In this document: piece after piece, positions 7,891-17,176 of the stretch
Numbering within the stretch: position 1 is the first letter of the stretch
Layout: every line of letters begins with the position of its first letter
Source: Ketobacter sp036337295
GTDB taxonomy: Bacteria > Pseudomonadota > Gammaproteobacteria > Pseudomonadales > Ketobacteraceae
NCBI GenBank assembly: GCA_036337295.1
Contig: JAYZEN010000001.1
Span: forward strand, 186,001 to 250,000
DNA length: 64,000 nt
Direction of reading: 5' to 3'
Notes under the pieces: generated by a model
What the model saw: only the letters and a program-made list of their open reading frames with translations
Told to the model about the DNA's origin: nothing
Databases searched by the model: none
Translations under genes and position numbers: made by a program

Positions 7891-8213
7891 TTTCCCCTTA
7901 AAAGATTTTTCAGTTTGTATTGAAAGAATAAAGTAGCCGCAGGCCAAATAGTAAAATTCAATCATAAACGCTTTCCACTTTTACCTTCTTGTACTCAAGT
8001 TACCCATTACCTATCTCCAATTTAGGCCGCAAACCTTCCAAGCCAACTCAGGAACTCTGAGTGTGGACTAAGAGGCATAGGTGGTTATGGCAACGTACCA
8101 TTTGCTGGAAAATCTGACTGGCTCCTATCGAATCCTGGTGGTGGGACGACAGCGCTGGGAGTAGAATAGCGGCGCTTCACGCTCCATCTTTTTAACAATG
8201 GCCCTTTTTCCAG
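7891..8213 (+). other. non-coding interval between the tRNA and yeiP
   Basis: This stretch is AT-richer than its surroundings and holds no credible gene on either strand. A 6-bp hairpin (ACTCAG/CTGAGT, 8046–8062) is visible. TAGAAT at 8162–8167 could be the -10 of yeiP, although no good -35 lies 17 bp upstream. No attachment-site-like duplication of the tRNA 3' end was seen downstream. Confidence 0.5.
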
Positions 8214-8223
8214 GATGAGCAAC

Positions 8224-8790
8224 ATGCCAAAAGCCGGTGAGATAAAAAGAAACTCAGCAGTCAATTACAATGGCAATACCTATATCGTGCGGGATATCGA
8301 ACGTTCCGTTCCCCAGGGCAGAGCCGGAGGCAGCCTGTATCGGATGCGCATGTACGATGTCGTCACGGGCAGTAAACTGGACGAAACCTTCAAAGATTCT
8401 GATATGCTCGATATGGCGGATCTTGTGCGCCGGCCGGCGATGTATTCCTACGCCGATGGCGACGAATTCGTCTTTATGGATGAAGAAGATTACACCCCTT
8501 ACAATCTGAATAAAGACGCCATTGCTGAGGAGATGCTGTTTATTAATGAGGAAACTCGTGGCATTCTGGTGATTCTGGTCAATGACGTGCCGGTGGCGCT
8601 CGATATGCCCACCACCGTTGAGCTGGAAGTGGTGGAGACCGACCCATCAATGAAAGGCGCTTCCGCAACCTCCAGATCCAAACCGGCGAAACTCTCCACC
8701 GGGGTTACCATCAACGTGCCGGAACACATTGCCACGGGGGATCGGATTAGGATCAACGTGGAAGAAAGGAAGTTCTCGGGCCGGGCTTAA
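8224..8790 (+). CDS. yeiP: elongation factor P-like protein YeiP
   Basis: This 188-residue three-domain EF-P paralogue has an N-terminal KOW-like domain (MPKAGEIKRNSAVNYNGNTY), a central OB domain with FVFMDEEDYTPY, and a C-terminal OB domain ending GDRIRINVEERKFSGRA. It matches YeiP rather than EF-P in the KGASATSRSKPAKLSTG block and in lacking the EF-P-type modification-site lysine. ATG 8224 is preferred to 8215 because AGG (8212–8214) is correctly spaced for it and the protein then begins like other YeiPs. Its function in translation is less defined than that of EF-P. Confidence 0.92.
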   Translation: MPKAGEIKRNSAVNYNGNTYIVRDIERSVPQGRAGGSLYRMRMYDVVTGSKLDETFKDSDMLDMADLVRRPAMYSYADGDEFVFMDEEDYTPYNLNKDAIAEEMLFINEETRGILVILVNDVPVALDMPTTVELEVVETDPSMKGASATSRSKPAKLSTGVTINVPEHIATGDRIRINVEERKFSGRA

Positions 8791-8811
8791 CCGCGCTGAC
8801 CTTCGACGTTC

Positions 8812-9900
8812 TCAGACATAACTCATCAACAACTGGATCGCACCCGAGATCGCAAACAACGACGCTGTTTCACTCGCCGTGTGGTACTCCGTTGTCGGGA
8901 TCTGCAAAGTGGTGCCGTTGATCTCGCCGTTGGTGGCTACCGCGACACGCCCCAGCTCGGTTCGGCCTAAAGGATAAGGCCGGGCACGGGTTTGGTTCTG
9001 CTGTTCGATGTATTCGTCTTTAAAACCGTAGGTGAGTCCCAGTGACTGGCAGGCGGTCACCAGTTCCTGAGTCATCCATGAAGAAAAATGCCCGTTAGCG
9101 TCTTTATTCCGCAACGCGATCTGTTGCGCTTCGGCGTCTTCCCTGGTGGCATAGGGGCTGGTGTCCAAGACGACCAAACGTTGTGTAGTGATCTGGTGTC
9201 GTTGAAACCAGGACAGGGTGTAGCGCCAGCTGCGGCCGGATTCTTCCTGAGCCGTGAACAGCCCGGTGCCTTGAAAGCCTTTCTGAAACAAATAGATAAT
9301 CAGAGCAGCGCTGACCACATTGTCCAATTGGCAGGATATCAGGCCGTTCTCGATGCGCAGGCGATCCAGGAAGGATACCGGCGTGCCGGGTTGCAGAAAG
9401 TCCAGTCCATCCACTTCAAATATCAGGTTTTTACGTTGTGGGCAGACAAACGAACGCCTTATTTTACCTTGTCCGAGATAGGTGCCCGTATAGGGCATAT
9501 GGGCCTGTACCCTTTGCCCCTGAAAGCGGTCTTCAATCTGACCCAGCATATGGGCGGAGACCGATTCCCCCATCACTTCGCCCTGATTGCCGGCAATGAA
9601 GGCAGCATATTCAAACTCGTTCGGTCCTGTACAAAGCAGGCCATGGCGATCGATATGGGCTGACAGAAACAGTTCATTCGGCCGATTTCCCTGAGCGGCC
9701 AGCACCCCATTGTAATAGGTGACGGCCACTCCGAGCTCCTCGAGCTCCCTGCGCAGCACCCGAAAAAAAGAATGCTCGTGCCCAACAACGGAAGGTTCCC
9801 GAATCAGGGGTTTGAGGATATCCAGGAACTCGTGCATTCCTGGGTACTGGTTTATCTGCGGATCAATGGTGTATCTGCTGTTTGGATCGACGTAGTCCAT
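8812..9900 (-). CDS. M42-type metallopeptidase (deblocking aminopeptidase-like)
   Basis: This 362-residue cytoplasmic enzyme has the residues of the M42/MH clan in order: LSAHIDRHG (first metal histidine and Asp), QLDNVVSA (bridging Asp), TAQEESG (catalytic Glu pair), VVLDTSPY (Asp) and TEYHT (last histidine). Such enzymes remove N-terminal residues or act as endoglucanase-like aminopeptidases. The central domain (about 90–170) is the PDZ-like insertion typical of M42. ATG 9900 is used; an upstream in-frame start adds eight poorly conserved residues. It converges on yeiP and has no obvious operon partner. The exact substrate is unknown. Confidence 0.8.
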   Translation of the reverse strand: MDYVDPNSRYTIDPQINQYPGMHEFLDILKPLIREPSVVGHEHSFFRVLRRELEELGVAVTYYNGVLAAQGNRPNELFLSAHIDRHGLLCTGPNEFEYAAFIAGNQGEVMGESVSAHMLGQIEDRFQGQRVQAHMPYTGTYLGQGKIRRSFVCPQRKNLIFEVDGLDFLQPGTPVSFLDRLRIENGLISCQLDNVVSAALIIYLFQKGFQGTGLFTAQEESGRSWRYTLSWFQRHQITTQRLVVLDTSPYATREDAEAQQIALRNKDANGHFSSWMTQELVTACQSLGLTYGFKDEYIEQQNQTRARPYPLGRTELGRVAVATNGEINGTTLQIPTTEYHTASETASLFAISGAIQLLMSYV

Positions 9901-10510
9901 GGCTGTGTCTCTGGATGATCCCACCGGAATGGGGGCGAACGATGTAATCGAGCAATTAGCGTTCCAAACACTGCGCGTTGGATTTGTTGATCGGCAAGTT
10001 GTGTTGCCGAGGGTGCCAGGAGAGCATTTATGGACTGAAGACGGGCATCAGGAGGAGGAGCATCAGGCTGCCGTGGGCACCAAGCAGGCGCACTGTTTCG
10101 GTACGCCGCTATCTTTGGGTGCTTTGCTGAAGGATAGGAAGAACATAGTTAATCGAAGCTCAATCTGCCGTGTTACCTCAGCAAATTTGGCCAATAACAC
10201 CAAGAAGCTGAGCGAATTATTATATATAAATCAATACATTATCACGATGATCAATCTTTGCTTTCAATTCCTGGCCAGACTATGACTTCTTGAACAATTT
10301 TGTTATTGATAACTAAGATTGTCCGCTACGGCCAAACTATGGTCGCATAGGGGGCCGATATTGTCCGCCCAGTATGATCACGGCTCCACTCAAAAGGCTC
10401 TTCTAAGAAATATGCTTTATATCCCGATCAAATAGCCGTCACAACCTACAACAACCAGAGATAAATTTGGCTTAGATGGTACGAACTGCCACCCTAGATA
10501 ATAACTAACA
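9901..10510 (+). other. AT-rich non-coding interval at the edge of the accessory module
   Basis: No gene with a plausible start, ribosome-binding site and coding composition is seen here on either strand. The central part (about 10200–10520) is markedly AT-rich compared with the flanking genes. The interval separates the housekeeping segment from the helicase/Fic module and may mark its boundary, but no integrase, transposase or flanking direct repeat was found. Confidence 0.5.
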
Positions 10511-10627
10511 CTAACCCAATATACTCAAATCGGTGGCCGCGTCCGATCGCGGGATACTTCCTTCATGCACAGACTTTCCCAGCTCGTGGGCTTTCTGCAC
10601 CGGTTCTTCAGTTATCTTTTGTGCCAC
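10511..10627 (-). CDS. possible 38-codon gene downstream of the helicase-nuclease
   Basis: A GTG at 10627 is preceded by GGAGGG and opens a 38-codon frame ending at TAG (10511–10513). The peptide begins MAQKITEEPVQKAHELGK and ends SDAATDLSILG: charged, mostly helix-forming, without a signal peptide or membrane segment. It lies 48 nt after the stop of the large helicase gene and on the same strand, so it could be the last gene of that operon. The spacing between GGAGGG and GTG is short. I do not recognise a family; chance occurrence is quite possible. Confidence 0.25.
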   Translation of the reverse strand: MAQKITEEPVQKAHELGKSVHEGSIPRSDAATDLSILG

Positions 10628-10674
10628 AGACCCTCCAATTACCTAACTGGTGGATGTACGATTAATACGGTGAA

Positions 10675-13600
10675 TCACAGTTCTGAATTATCACCAACTG
10701 CTCGGGTTATGCTAACTAACCTATCCCGCATCTGCTGTGTAACACGACTAATGCCAAGCGCATGCGAGAACTCAACAAACTGCCCGTTATCATTACATTG
10801 CTCCAAGATCGCTCTCAGCTCCTCAGCACAAATGAAATCCAGTTTTTTGACATCATCATCCCTATCTTTGGTCCGGGCATAACGTTTGGAATCAATTTCA
10901 GGCCAATAAAAAATGCCGACATCTTCCTGGGTACAATTTCTCTGGCCATCAGCAGCCTGTATCACTCTGTCCCGAATCTGCCTTCCAGCCCGCTGGAATC
11001 CGTGCTCCCGCGCTAGGCGGCGAACCAAGACCTCTTCATGGATCGGACCCTCTGTGTCGATCACATGCAACACCATATCCAAAAGCGCAGAGTCATAAGA
11101 CGGTGAATAAAACTGCTCTGGATCAGTTGAAAATGATTCAAGAGAGGCGCGAGCGTAACGTGTTATCATGTTGCCATTATCAACATCAGGAAGGGCAGAG
11201 CCACGAGACTGTTCGAATGTTCTTAACGAAATACTCTCTTCTGGTGCTTCTGATCTCGCAGCCTCTTTCTGAGACTCCACTTTTCGCATATGATCGAGAT
11301 GGGTTCGCAGAGCTACATCCAGCTCATCCAAAGCTTTCGCTTTATTAGTCCACCAGTCTGTGGACCAGACTCTGAACAGAGTCCAACCAAGACCTTCCAA
11401 TACCACCTGACGGATTTTGTCGCGTTCACGGGCAAACGCAGAACTGTGGTACATCGCACCATCGCATTCAATGCCAGCCAGATATATGCCTGACTTATCT
11501 GGATGCACTATACCCAGATCAATGCGGTAGGCTGAAACACCTATTTGAGGGTGAAGTTCCCATCCTTTGTCCTGCAAGGCCCTGGCCACTGCAATTTCGA
11601 ATGGAGACTCAAAGTCCCCCAATGAGCCGTGAACGGCTGCACCAAGCGCTGAAGCACCGCGTTCGGCGTATTCCAGGAAGTGTTTGAGATCTGCTACCGC
11701 TCGGGCCTGTGTTCTGGAAAGATCTATTCGTTCTGGTGGCATAGTGGAGAATACTTTCATCTCCGAACGCGCTCGGGTCATCGCCACGTTCAGGCGTCGC
11801 TCGCCGCCGGTTCTGTTGAGGGGACCGAAATTCATGGTCACATGACCAGCTTCATCTGGGCCGTATGTGATGCTGAACAGAATCACATCGCGCTCGTCTC
11901 CCTGTACGGTTTCCAGGTTTTTAACAAACACCGGCTCAAGCGTGACTTCTTCTGAGAACGCCCACTCTATAGACGGATCATCCGACCTGGCCTTATCCAA
12001 CAAGTCTTCAATCAGACTCTGTTGCTCTGTATTGAACGTGACTACACCGATGGACTGTGAACGAACCGACGGATCGGGTGACGTTAAGCGGCGCACAATC
12101 TCCGCCACTATCGCCTTGGCCTCACCTTGGTTGTGTCGAGCCTTGCCTCTGGCATAACACCCTTCTGGGCGGACAAGGGATACCCCCTTGTCCGGGTGAA
12201 CTGGTGCAGGGAAAGTGATTAAAGAGCTGTCGTAATAGCGGCTGTTTGAAAACGCGATCAAACTTTCTCTTCGTGAGCGGTAATGTAGATTCAATACTCG
12301 CTGAGGGATACTCGCACCTATTAGTTCATCCAGGATGCTTTCAAGATCCCCCTCAACGTCCACATCGCCATCAGGATCATCATCAGAGCGGGCAAAGAAG
12401 TTCGTCGGGGGCATCTGTTTAGGATCACCTGCCACAATGACCTGTTTGCCTCTGGCCAGTGAGCCTACAGCGTCCCAAACCGTAATTTGGGAAGCTTCAT
12501 CAAAAATGACCACATCGAAAAGCGCTTGCTCAGCCGATAAAAACTGGGCAATGGACAAGGGGGACATCATCAAACAGGGGGCTAGCGAGGTAATGACGTC
12601 AGGAATTTCCTCCATCATTTCTCGAACTGGCTTGTGTCGAGTTTTCTTTTGCAATTCGTGGCGCAGAATGCCCCAGGAAGAGCTGCGCTTGATATCCTCC
12701 GGGTCAGGAATCTCGCCGGATAGCTTTGCGGCAATATATTGGGCGGTTAGCTTGCCGAACTGATCATCCAATTCTCGGAATTGAAGAATGGCGGCCTCAT
12801 GCTCTGGGGATGAGAAAGTCCTTAGTACTTCATCCTCACCGATGACAGCGGAGGACCACCACGCACAATAGGCTGCCTCAAACACGTCCTCCACGCCATC
12901 CGCATCCACTGCTCCGGCTTCCAGTGCAGACACCAAAGCACCCAGCTGATGGTCCTGGGCCTCTGAACGTCGTCGAACCCAGCCGCACCAATCCTTCAGC
13001 GATATATGGTGTTCGACAATCTCTTTGCAAAGGTTACTGACAGCCTCTAGCGCTGGCTCATCAGCTGGGAGAAAGTCATCAATCACCCCACCGGCCAGAG
13101 CTTCGAATTGTTCCTTAATACACCGAAATTGAGCAAGCGAGTTCAAAAATTCAGTAATGGAACGACCAACAGTGGCCTCTGGTGCTAATAAATCGTTGGC
13201 ATCATAGAGCAAAGTCCGAAGTTTACCTCTCAGAGCCGCCAAGGTTTCAGCGTCATCTGCCACCTTCCCTACCGCCACCCGGGCTCGGCTACCAAGCACT
13301 TTTAACGAAGCAATTGCTTCAGGATCAGATGAGTAGGAATTCCATTCCCGCAGACCATTAAGCACTCCATCCAAGCGATCAATATTCTGTCCCGTTTCCC
13401 TCAGTTGCCGCAGAATTGGAATATCATTATCCGGATCTGGAACCCCTTGGGCTCCATTTGCACGCATGTGCTTACGAACCTTACGTTTCGCGAAAAAGCT
13501 CTTCGGCCACCAGGTATTATTCGCTGCAGACCAATACGTTCCCAGCGCATCTGCATCCAGATTTTTCCAAGCCAGCGCTTCATATACACAACTCAGCTTG

Positions 13601-16494
13601 GACTGAGTCTCTATGTAGGCTTTTAGCTGCCCGACGGCCTCTTCCAAAGCATCAAGCCGATCTGGAGCATCAGGTTCCAATGCGAATGACGCATTCTTGC
13701 GATAGGCATCGAGTAATACCTGGCCCAACTCTGCAATTGCCTCGAGCTTCTTCAGGCCTACTGTTCCAAAACTGGAACCTATGGCATCTTGCAAGGCCTT
13801 TAAATTACGGCCCACATCGCTCGTATTGGCTATCAACTTTCTGGCAACACTGACGACGTCTTCCTGCCATTGGGGCCGCCAATCAAAGTTGGATATGGGC
13901 TGAAGGGGATGGGCAACCACATTGCCAACCGCTTTCGCTTGAATGCCCAGCAGGTTAGCCATTTCCCGCAATGCCTGGAGCTGCGCCTCATCGTGATAAT
14001 CTGCGTTAGGCCAACTGAACTTGACCTTGGCAGCCAAGTCATCGTCACGAACCTTTATTCCAATGGCATAATGAGCAGTCAGCCCATTTCTGCGGCGCTT
14101 GTGGAGAGTATCCACCACCGTATTTAGGCGGTCTCGCAATGCCTTGATACGATCAGCTTCTTGCTGCCAGTCATGGACACTGGATTGGGAGAAACTGTTC
14201 CAGGAAGAACGTAGCTGCTCCAACACATCAGCCTTTTTGGCTTTGTTGGAATGCAGCTCAAGACAGAAATGACCCAAACCGATATCCTTCAAGCGACGAT
14301 GCACTACTTCCAAGGCAGCGGTCTTTTCCGATACGAACAGCACCCGCTTGCCTTTACCCATCATATGGGCAATGAGATTACCAATGGTCTGGCTCTTGCC
14401 AGTACCAGGGGGACCAATTATGACAAAGTCCTTGCCCCGATCGGCCGTGGCAATGGCAGACATCTGGGAGGAATCGGCTGGCAATGGGGTCAACAAATCT
14501 GAAGGGGCAAACTCTTTATCAATATCAGCTGCATCGACAAAGCGAATATCGCTTTCATAGGGCTCTCTGGGCGTTTCCAATAAGTGATTCACCACAGGGC
14601 TCTGCCGCAGAGCCTCTGAACGATCCACCAGATCCTTCCACATCAGGTACTTGGCGAATGAGAAATGCCCCAAAACCACATCTTCTACTACCTCAAAGCC
14701 GGGAATATCTTTGATTGCGTGGCGAACGCGGTTCCAAACCCCATCGACATCAACCCCACTATGATCCTGGGGCAATTGCCCGTGCAAGCCCTTTATCTCG
14801 ATGCCGAAATCCTTGTTCAGCATCTCGAGCAACGTGGTATTAAACCGGGGGTCATCGTCGCTGGCGATGATTTTCACACCACTACGGACCGATTTCCGTT
14901 CAAGCGATACAGGAAGCAGAATTAACGGCGCCCGATAGCGTCGATCTTCCTTCTCCTTTTGCTTCCAGTAGAGAAACCCAACGGCCATGAATAAGGTATT
15001 CGATCCACCCTCTTTCAACGAGGTTTGCGCTTTTCGGTATATCTCGACCGCTCGCTTATCCAGCTCCTCCTGATTGAGATCCACCAAAATCTGATTCTTT
15101 GAGAGAGCGTCTTTAGCGTACTCTTCTTTAAGATCCTGCCCGGTGCGCTGACGATATATGTCCTCATCCTGATCCTGGGACTTGAACTTGGGAAAGGGCG
15201 CAATGGAAATTCTTGCCCCGGATGCCAACACATCTTCCAACGCTCCAGGCTCACCACAGATAAACGTCAGGCTAGTTTTGCCCGGTTTATGATTTAGCAG
15301 TGGATTGCGAGCCGACAAATCCAGTAATTTGCGCTGCCAACGGTCCAACCGCCCTGACAGGGAATCTTCTTCAGGCAGATCTGCTTCTATGTTAGAGAAA
15401 CTGGGTAATACTGGCGAATCTTCCAAGCCCGGTTCATACCCATCATTTGCTCCACTTTCAACGGATCTGGTAGCAGGGGTACTTTGTAGCCCAATAGGGT
15501 TGACGCGATGACCTCGGGCCCGTCGCACATCAATAGCAGCCACAAATTCCTTGTCTTTCTCAAGCGCTACAACCTGGCCACCGAGCTGCACGGCCTTGGA
15601 AAATGGCACAACGGGGTGAGAAGTCGTTGCGGTAGTCTCTATTAGAATGAGTTCTTTTAAGGGGATACGCTGCCTTAAGATCTCGGCCTCATCCACAACC
15701 ACACTGGAGAGATCTTCTGGCTGTAACCATAGCCCTACAAGGGCATGGCCCTCCGCCAGCACCAACAAGGGATTTAATCCAGCTTGCTCAAATGCAGCGG
15801 CAAACAAAAGCGTGGTGTCCAGGCAGGTAGCGACTTTGGCCTCTTCTATTTGACTTGGAAGCCTTATTTTCTGACCATTCCGTTCAAAGCTGCTGGGTGG
15901 CAACGCATAACCAATCTGCATCTTGGCGACAGCCGAGTAGATTGCGGACGCCATAAGCCAGACACGCTCCCGGCTTTGAGAGCTGTACCCATTGAGAGCA
16001 TCAGGTTTACCCGCCTTGCGGAGGATCTGGCTAGCCCGCCCTAACAGACGGTCGACCGCTGGATCATTCGGCGTGGAAAAGGCCGCCAGCAATTCGGGCA
16101 TAAACCCGGAACCACCCCATTCATTCCTGGCAAGCAGTTCAACGGCGACGACCTGCTTATCCAACAACTGGTCACCTCTGGTAACCCGTATGGTGACCGA
16201 TCCACGCATGGATTCAGTCAAGCCGTACAGGAAACCGCCATCCAGCTCCACGTCTCGATCTTTTATCGACAACAAGCCGGAAGGAGCCAGCTTATCAATA
16301 GTCCAAGTCTTACCTTTAATAAAGGCTGGGGAAGACTCAAGAGTAACCTTTATTTCCGAGAGTTCTGATTCAGCACTCAGATTCTCAAGCTTAAGTTCAC
16401 GTAGAACCGCGAAAGCGCTCTGATGGCAGGCGAAATTGATCTTTTCCACAATCGTAATGTGGAGTTTGCAAAGGCTATTCCCTAATTCGGACAT
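10675..16494 (-). CDS. DUF4011/SF1 helicase with Vsr-like nuclease and DUF3320 domains (putative defence protein)
   Basis: This cytoplasmic protein has about 1,939 residues. From the N-terminus it has a beta-rich region, a transglutaminase-like segment (CLDTTLLFAAAFEQAGLNP), DUF4011 (from about 385, DRWQRKLLDLSARNPLLN), and an SF1 helicase motor with Walker A GPPGTGKSQT (about 693–702), Walker B FDEAS (about 1330), GDPKQMPP and the late RRLNVAMTRAR motif. A restriction-endonuclease-fold domain of the Vsr/MTES_1575 type follows (about 1630–1730; SPFE, YRIDLG, IECDGAMYH), then a DUF3320-like C-terminus (about 1800–1939). Start 16494 (MSELGNSL) overlaps the end of the Fic gene by 13 nt, implying co-translation. 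Proteins of this build occur in defence islands. An antiviral role is inferred from family and context. Confidence 0.85.
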   Translation of the reverse strand: MSELGNSLCKLHITIVEKINFACHQSAFAVLRELKLENLSAESELSEIKVTLESSPAFIKGKTWTIDKLAPSGLLSIKDRDVELDGGFLYGLTESMRGSVTIRVTRGDQLLDKQVVAVELLARNEWGGSGFMPELLAAFSTPNDPAVDRLLGRASQILRKAGKPDALNGYSSQSRERVWLMASAIYSAVAKMQIGYALPPSSFERNGQKIRLPSQIEEAKVATCLDTTLLFAAAFEQAGLNPLLVLAEGHALVGLWLQPEDLSSVVVDEAEILRQRIPLKELILIETTATTSHPVVPFSKAVQLGGQVVALEKDKEFVAAIDVRRARGHRVNPIGLQSTPATRSVESGANDGYEPGLEDSPVLPSFSNIEADLPEEDSLSGRLDRWQRKLLDLSARNPLLNHKPGKTSLTFICGEPGALEDVLASGARISIAPFPKFKSQDQDEDIYRQRTGQDLKEEYAKDALSKNQILVDLNQEELDKRAVEIYRKAQTSLKEGGSNTLFMAVGFLYWKQKEKEDRRYRAPLILLPVSLERKSVRSGVKIIASDDDPRFNTTLLEMLNKDFGIEIKGLHGQLPQDHSGVDVDGVWNRVRHAIKDIPGFEVVEDVVLGHFSFAKYLMWKDLVDRSEALRQSPVVNHLLETPREPYESDIRFVDAADIDKEFAPSDLLTPLPADSSQMSAIATADRGKDFVIIGPPGTGKSQTIGNLIAHMMGKGKRVLFVSEKTAALEVVHRRLKDIGLGHFCLELHSNKAKKADVLEQLRSSWNSFSQSSVHDWQQEADRIKALRDRLNTVVDTLHKRRRNGLTAHYAIGIKVRDDDLAAKVKFSWPNADYHDEAQLQALREMANLLGIQAKAVGNVVAHPLQPISNFDWRPQWQEDVVSVARKLIANTSDVGRNLKALQDAIGSSFGTVGLKKLEAIAELGQVLLDAYRKNASFALEPDAPDRLDALEEAVGQLKAYIETQSKLSCVYEALAWKNLDADALGTYWSAANNTWWPKSFFAKRKVRKHMRANGAQGVPDPDNDIPILRQLRETGQNIDRLDGVLNGLREWNSYSSDPEAIASLKVLGSRARVAVGKVADDAETLAALRGKLRTLLYDANDLLAPEATVGRSITEFLNSLAQFRCIKEQFEALAGGVIDDFLPADEPALEAVSNLCKEIVEHHISLKDWCGWVRRRSEAQDHQLGALVSALEAGAVDADGVEDVFEAAYCAWWSSAVIGEDEVLRTFSSPEHEAAILQFRELDDQFGKLTAQYIAAKLSGEIPDPEDIKRSSSWGILRHELQKKTRHKPVREMMEEIPDVITSLAPCLMMSPLSIAQFLSAEQALFDVVIFDEASQITVWDAVGSLARGKQVIVAGDPKQMPPTNFFARSDDDPDGDVDVEGDLESILDELIGASIPQRVLNLHYRSRRESLIAFSNSRYYDSSLITFPAPVHPDKGVSLVRPEGCYARGKARHNQGEAKAIVAEIVRRLTSPDPSVRSQSIGVVTFNTEQQSLIEDLLDKARSDDPSIEWAFSEEVTLEPVFVKNLETVQGDERDVILFSITYGPDEAGHVTMNFGPLNRTGGERRLNVAMTRARSEMKVFSTMPPERIDLSRTQARAVADLKHFLEYAERGASALGAAVHGSLGDFESPFEIAVARALQDKGWELHPQIGVSAYRIDLGIVHPDKSGIYLAGIECDGAMYHSSAFARERDKIRQVVLEGLGWTLFRVWSTDWWTNKAKALDELDVALRTHLDHMRKVESQKEAARSEAPEESISLRTFEQSRGSALPDVDNGNMITRYARASLESFSTDPEQFYSPSYDSALLDMVLHVIDTEGPIHEEVLVRRLAREHGFQRAGRQIRDRVIQAADGQRNCTQEDVGIFYWPEIDSKRYARTKDRDDDVKKLDFICAEELRAILEQCNDNGQFVEFSHALGISRVTQQMRDRLVSITRAVGDNSEL

Positions 16495-17012
16495 ATCGAA
16501 TCCCCACCCAACATACACATAATCAACCGAATCAACACCTCCTTCTGTTTCGGGTCCGACTCTGCCACCAACAGGGTCAACGCCGTCAGGCCGGCTTCAT
16601 TGATAATGGGTTCGCCAGCCTCATTCAGCAGGTGCTCATTACGCTGCAAAAAATCCACAAACAGAAATGCCCCACTACGCTTGTTGCCGTCAACAAAGGG
16701 ATGGTTTTTCACAACAAAGTACAGCAGGTGGGCGGCTTTGCTTTCAACGGTGGGGTAAGCGGGTTCACCAAAAACGCTTTGATCCAGGTTGCCGAAGATG
16801 GCGCCCAGCCCGGTGCCGCGCACACTGGCAAACAGGTTGGTGGCTTCGCCGCGCTCGATCAGTACGCGTTTGAGTTCGCCCAGGGCCGACATGGCCTCTG
16901 CTTCGCTGGGCAGGTGGCCCCCGGGTTGCCCCGCAGGTGCTTCCAGCTGCCCGTCGTCGTAGCGCTGCAGCCAGAGGAACGCCCGGCTGTAGCGTGTTAT
17001 CAGGTCCGCCAT
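16482..17012 (-). CDS. Fic/Doc family protein
   Basis: This 176-residue protein carries the Fic signature HPFVDGNKRSGAFLFVDFL at about residues 112–130. The catalytic His, the Asp that binds the metal and the GNKR anion hole are intact. The lysine in GNKR (rather than GNGR) is the form seen in Doc, which phosphorylates rather than AMPylates its target, so the chemistry is uncertain. No clear inhibitory [ST]xxxE[GN] helix is evident. ATG 17012 follows AGGGG. The stop overlaps the helicase start, making a two-gene operon in which Fic is translated first. It may be a toxin, effector or regulator of the helicase. Confidence 0.85.
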   Translation of the reverse strand: MADLITRYSRAFLWLQRYDDGQLEAPAGQPGGHLPSEAEAMSALGELKRVLIERGEATNLFASVRGTGLGAIFGNLDQSVFGEPAYPTVESKAAHLLYFVVKNHPFVDGNKRSGAFLFVDFLQRNEHLLNEAGEPIINEAGLTALTLLVAESDPKQKEVLIRLIMCMLGGDSICPN

Positions 17013-17103
17013 GGCGCTACCCCTTAAAAACGTGATGACAATCAATGATGTATGACTTTACTGGTTCCGGCAGGGGATTGTACAGCACGATGATTATATT
17101 GAA

Positions 17104-17122
17104 GGCTTTCTTTAAAGAAGCC
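17104..17122 (+). promoter_or_regulatory. near-palindrome between the divergent fic and SGNH genes
   Basis: The 19-bp sequence GGCTTTCTTTAAAGAAGCC is an inverted repeat with one extra T in the left arm and is followed by seven A residues. It sits in the 164-bp divergent interval, 55 bp before the SGNH hydrolase start. It may be an operator or a chance AT-rich palindrome. Nothing links it to a known regulator. Confidence 0.25.
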
Positions 17123-17176
17123 AAAAAAATACTATGCTATTTTATTGAGCAATGACACTCCCCAGGAACAGGTGCA

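Noticed and set aside
9899..10285. 128-codon plus-strand frame beyond the M42 peptidase start
   Set aside because: It begins opposite the peptidase start without a ribosome-binding site and runs into AT-rich DNA; composition is not protein-like.
10565..10882. 105-codon plus-strand frame at the 3' end of the helicase gene
   Set aside because: Most of it is antisense to the conserved DUF3320-like end of the helicase; no start signal.
9901..17176. Prophage or integrative element carrying the Fic/helicase pair
   Set aside because: No integrase, transposase, phage structural gene or flanking direct repeat was found; an accessory insertion is plausible from composition but its mechanism is not visible.
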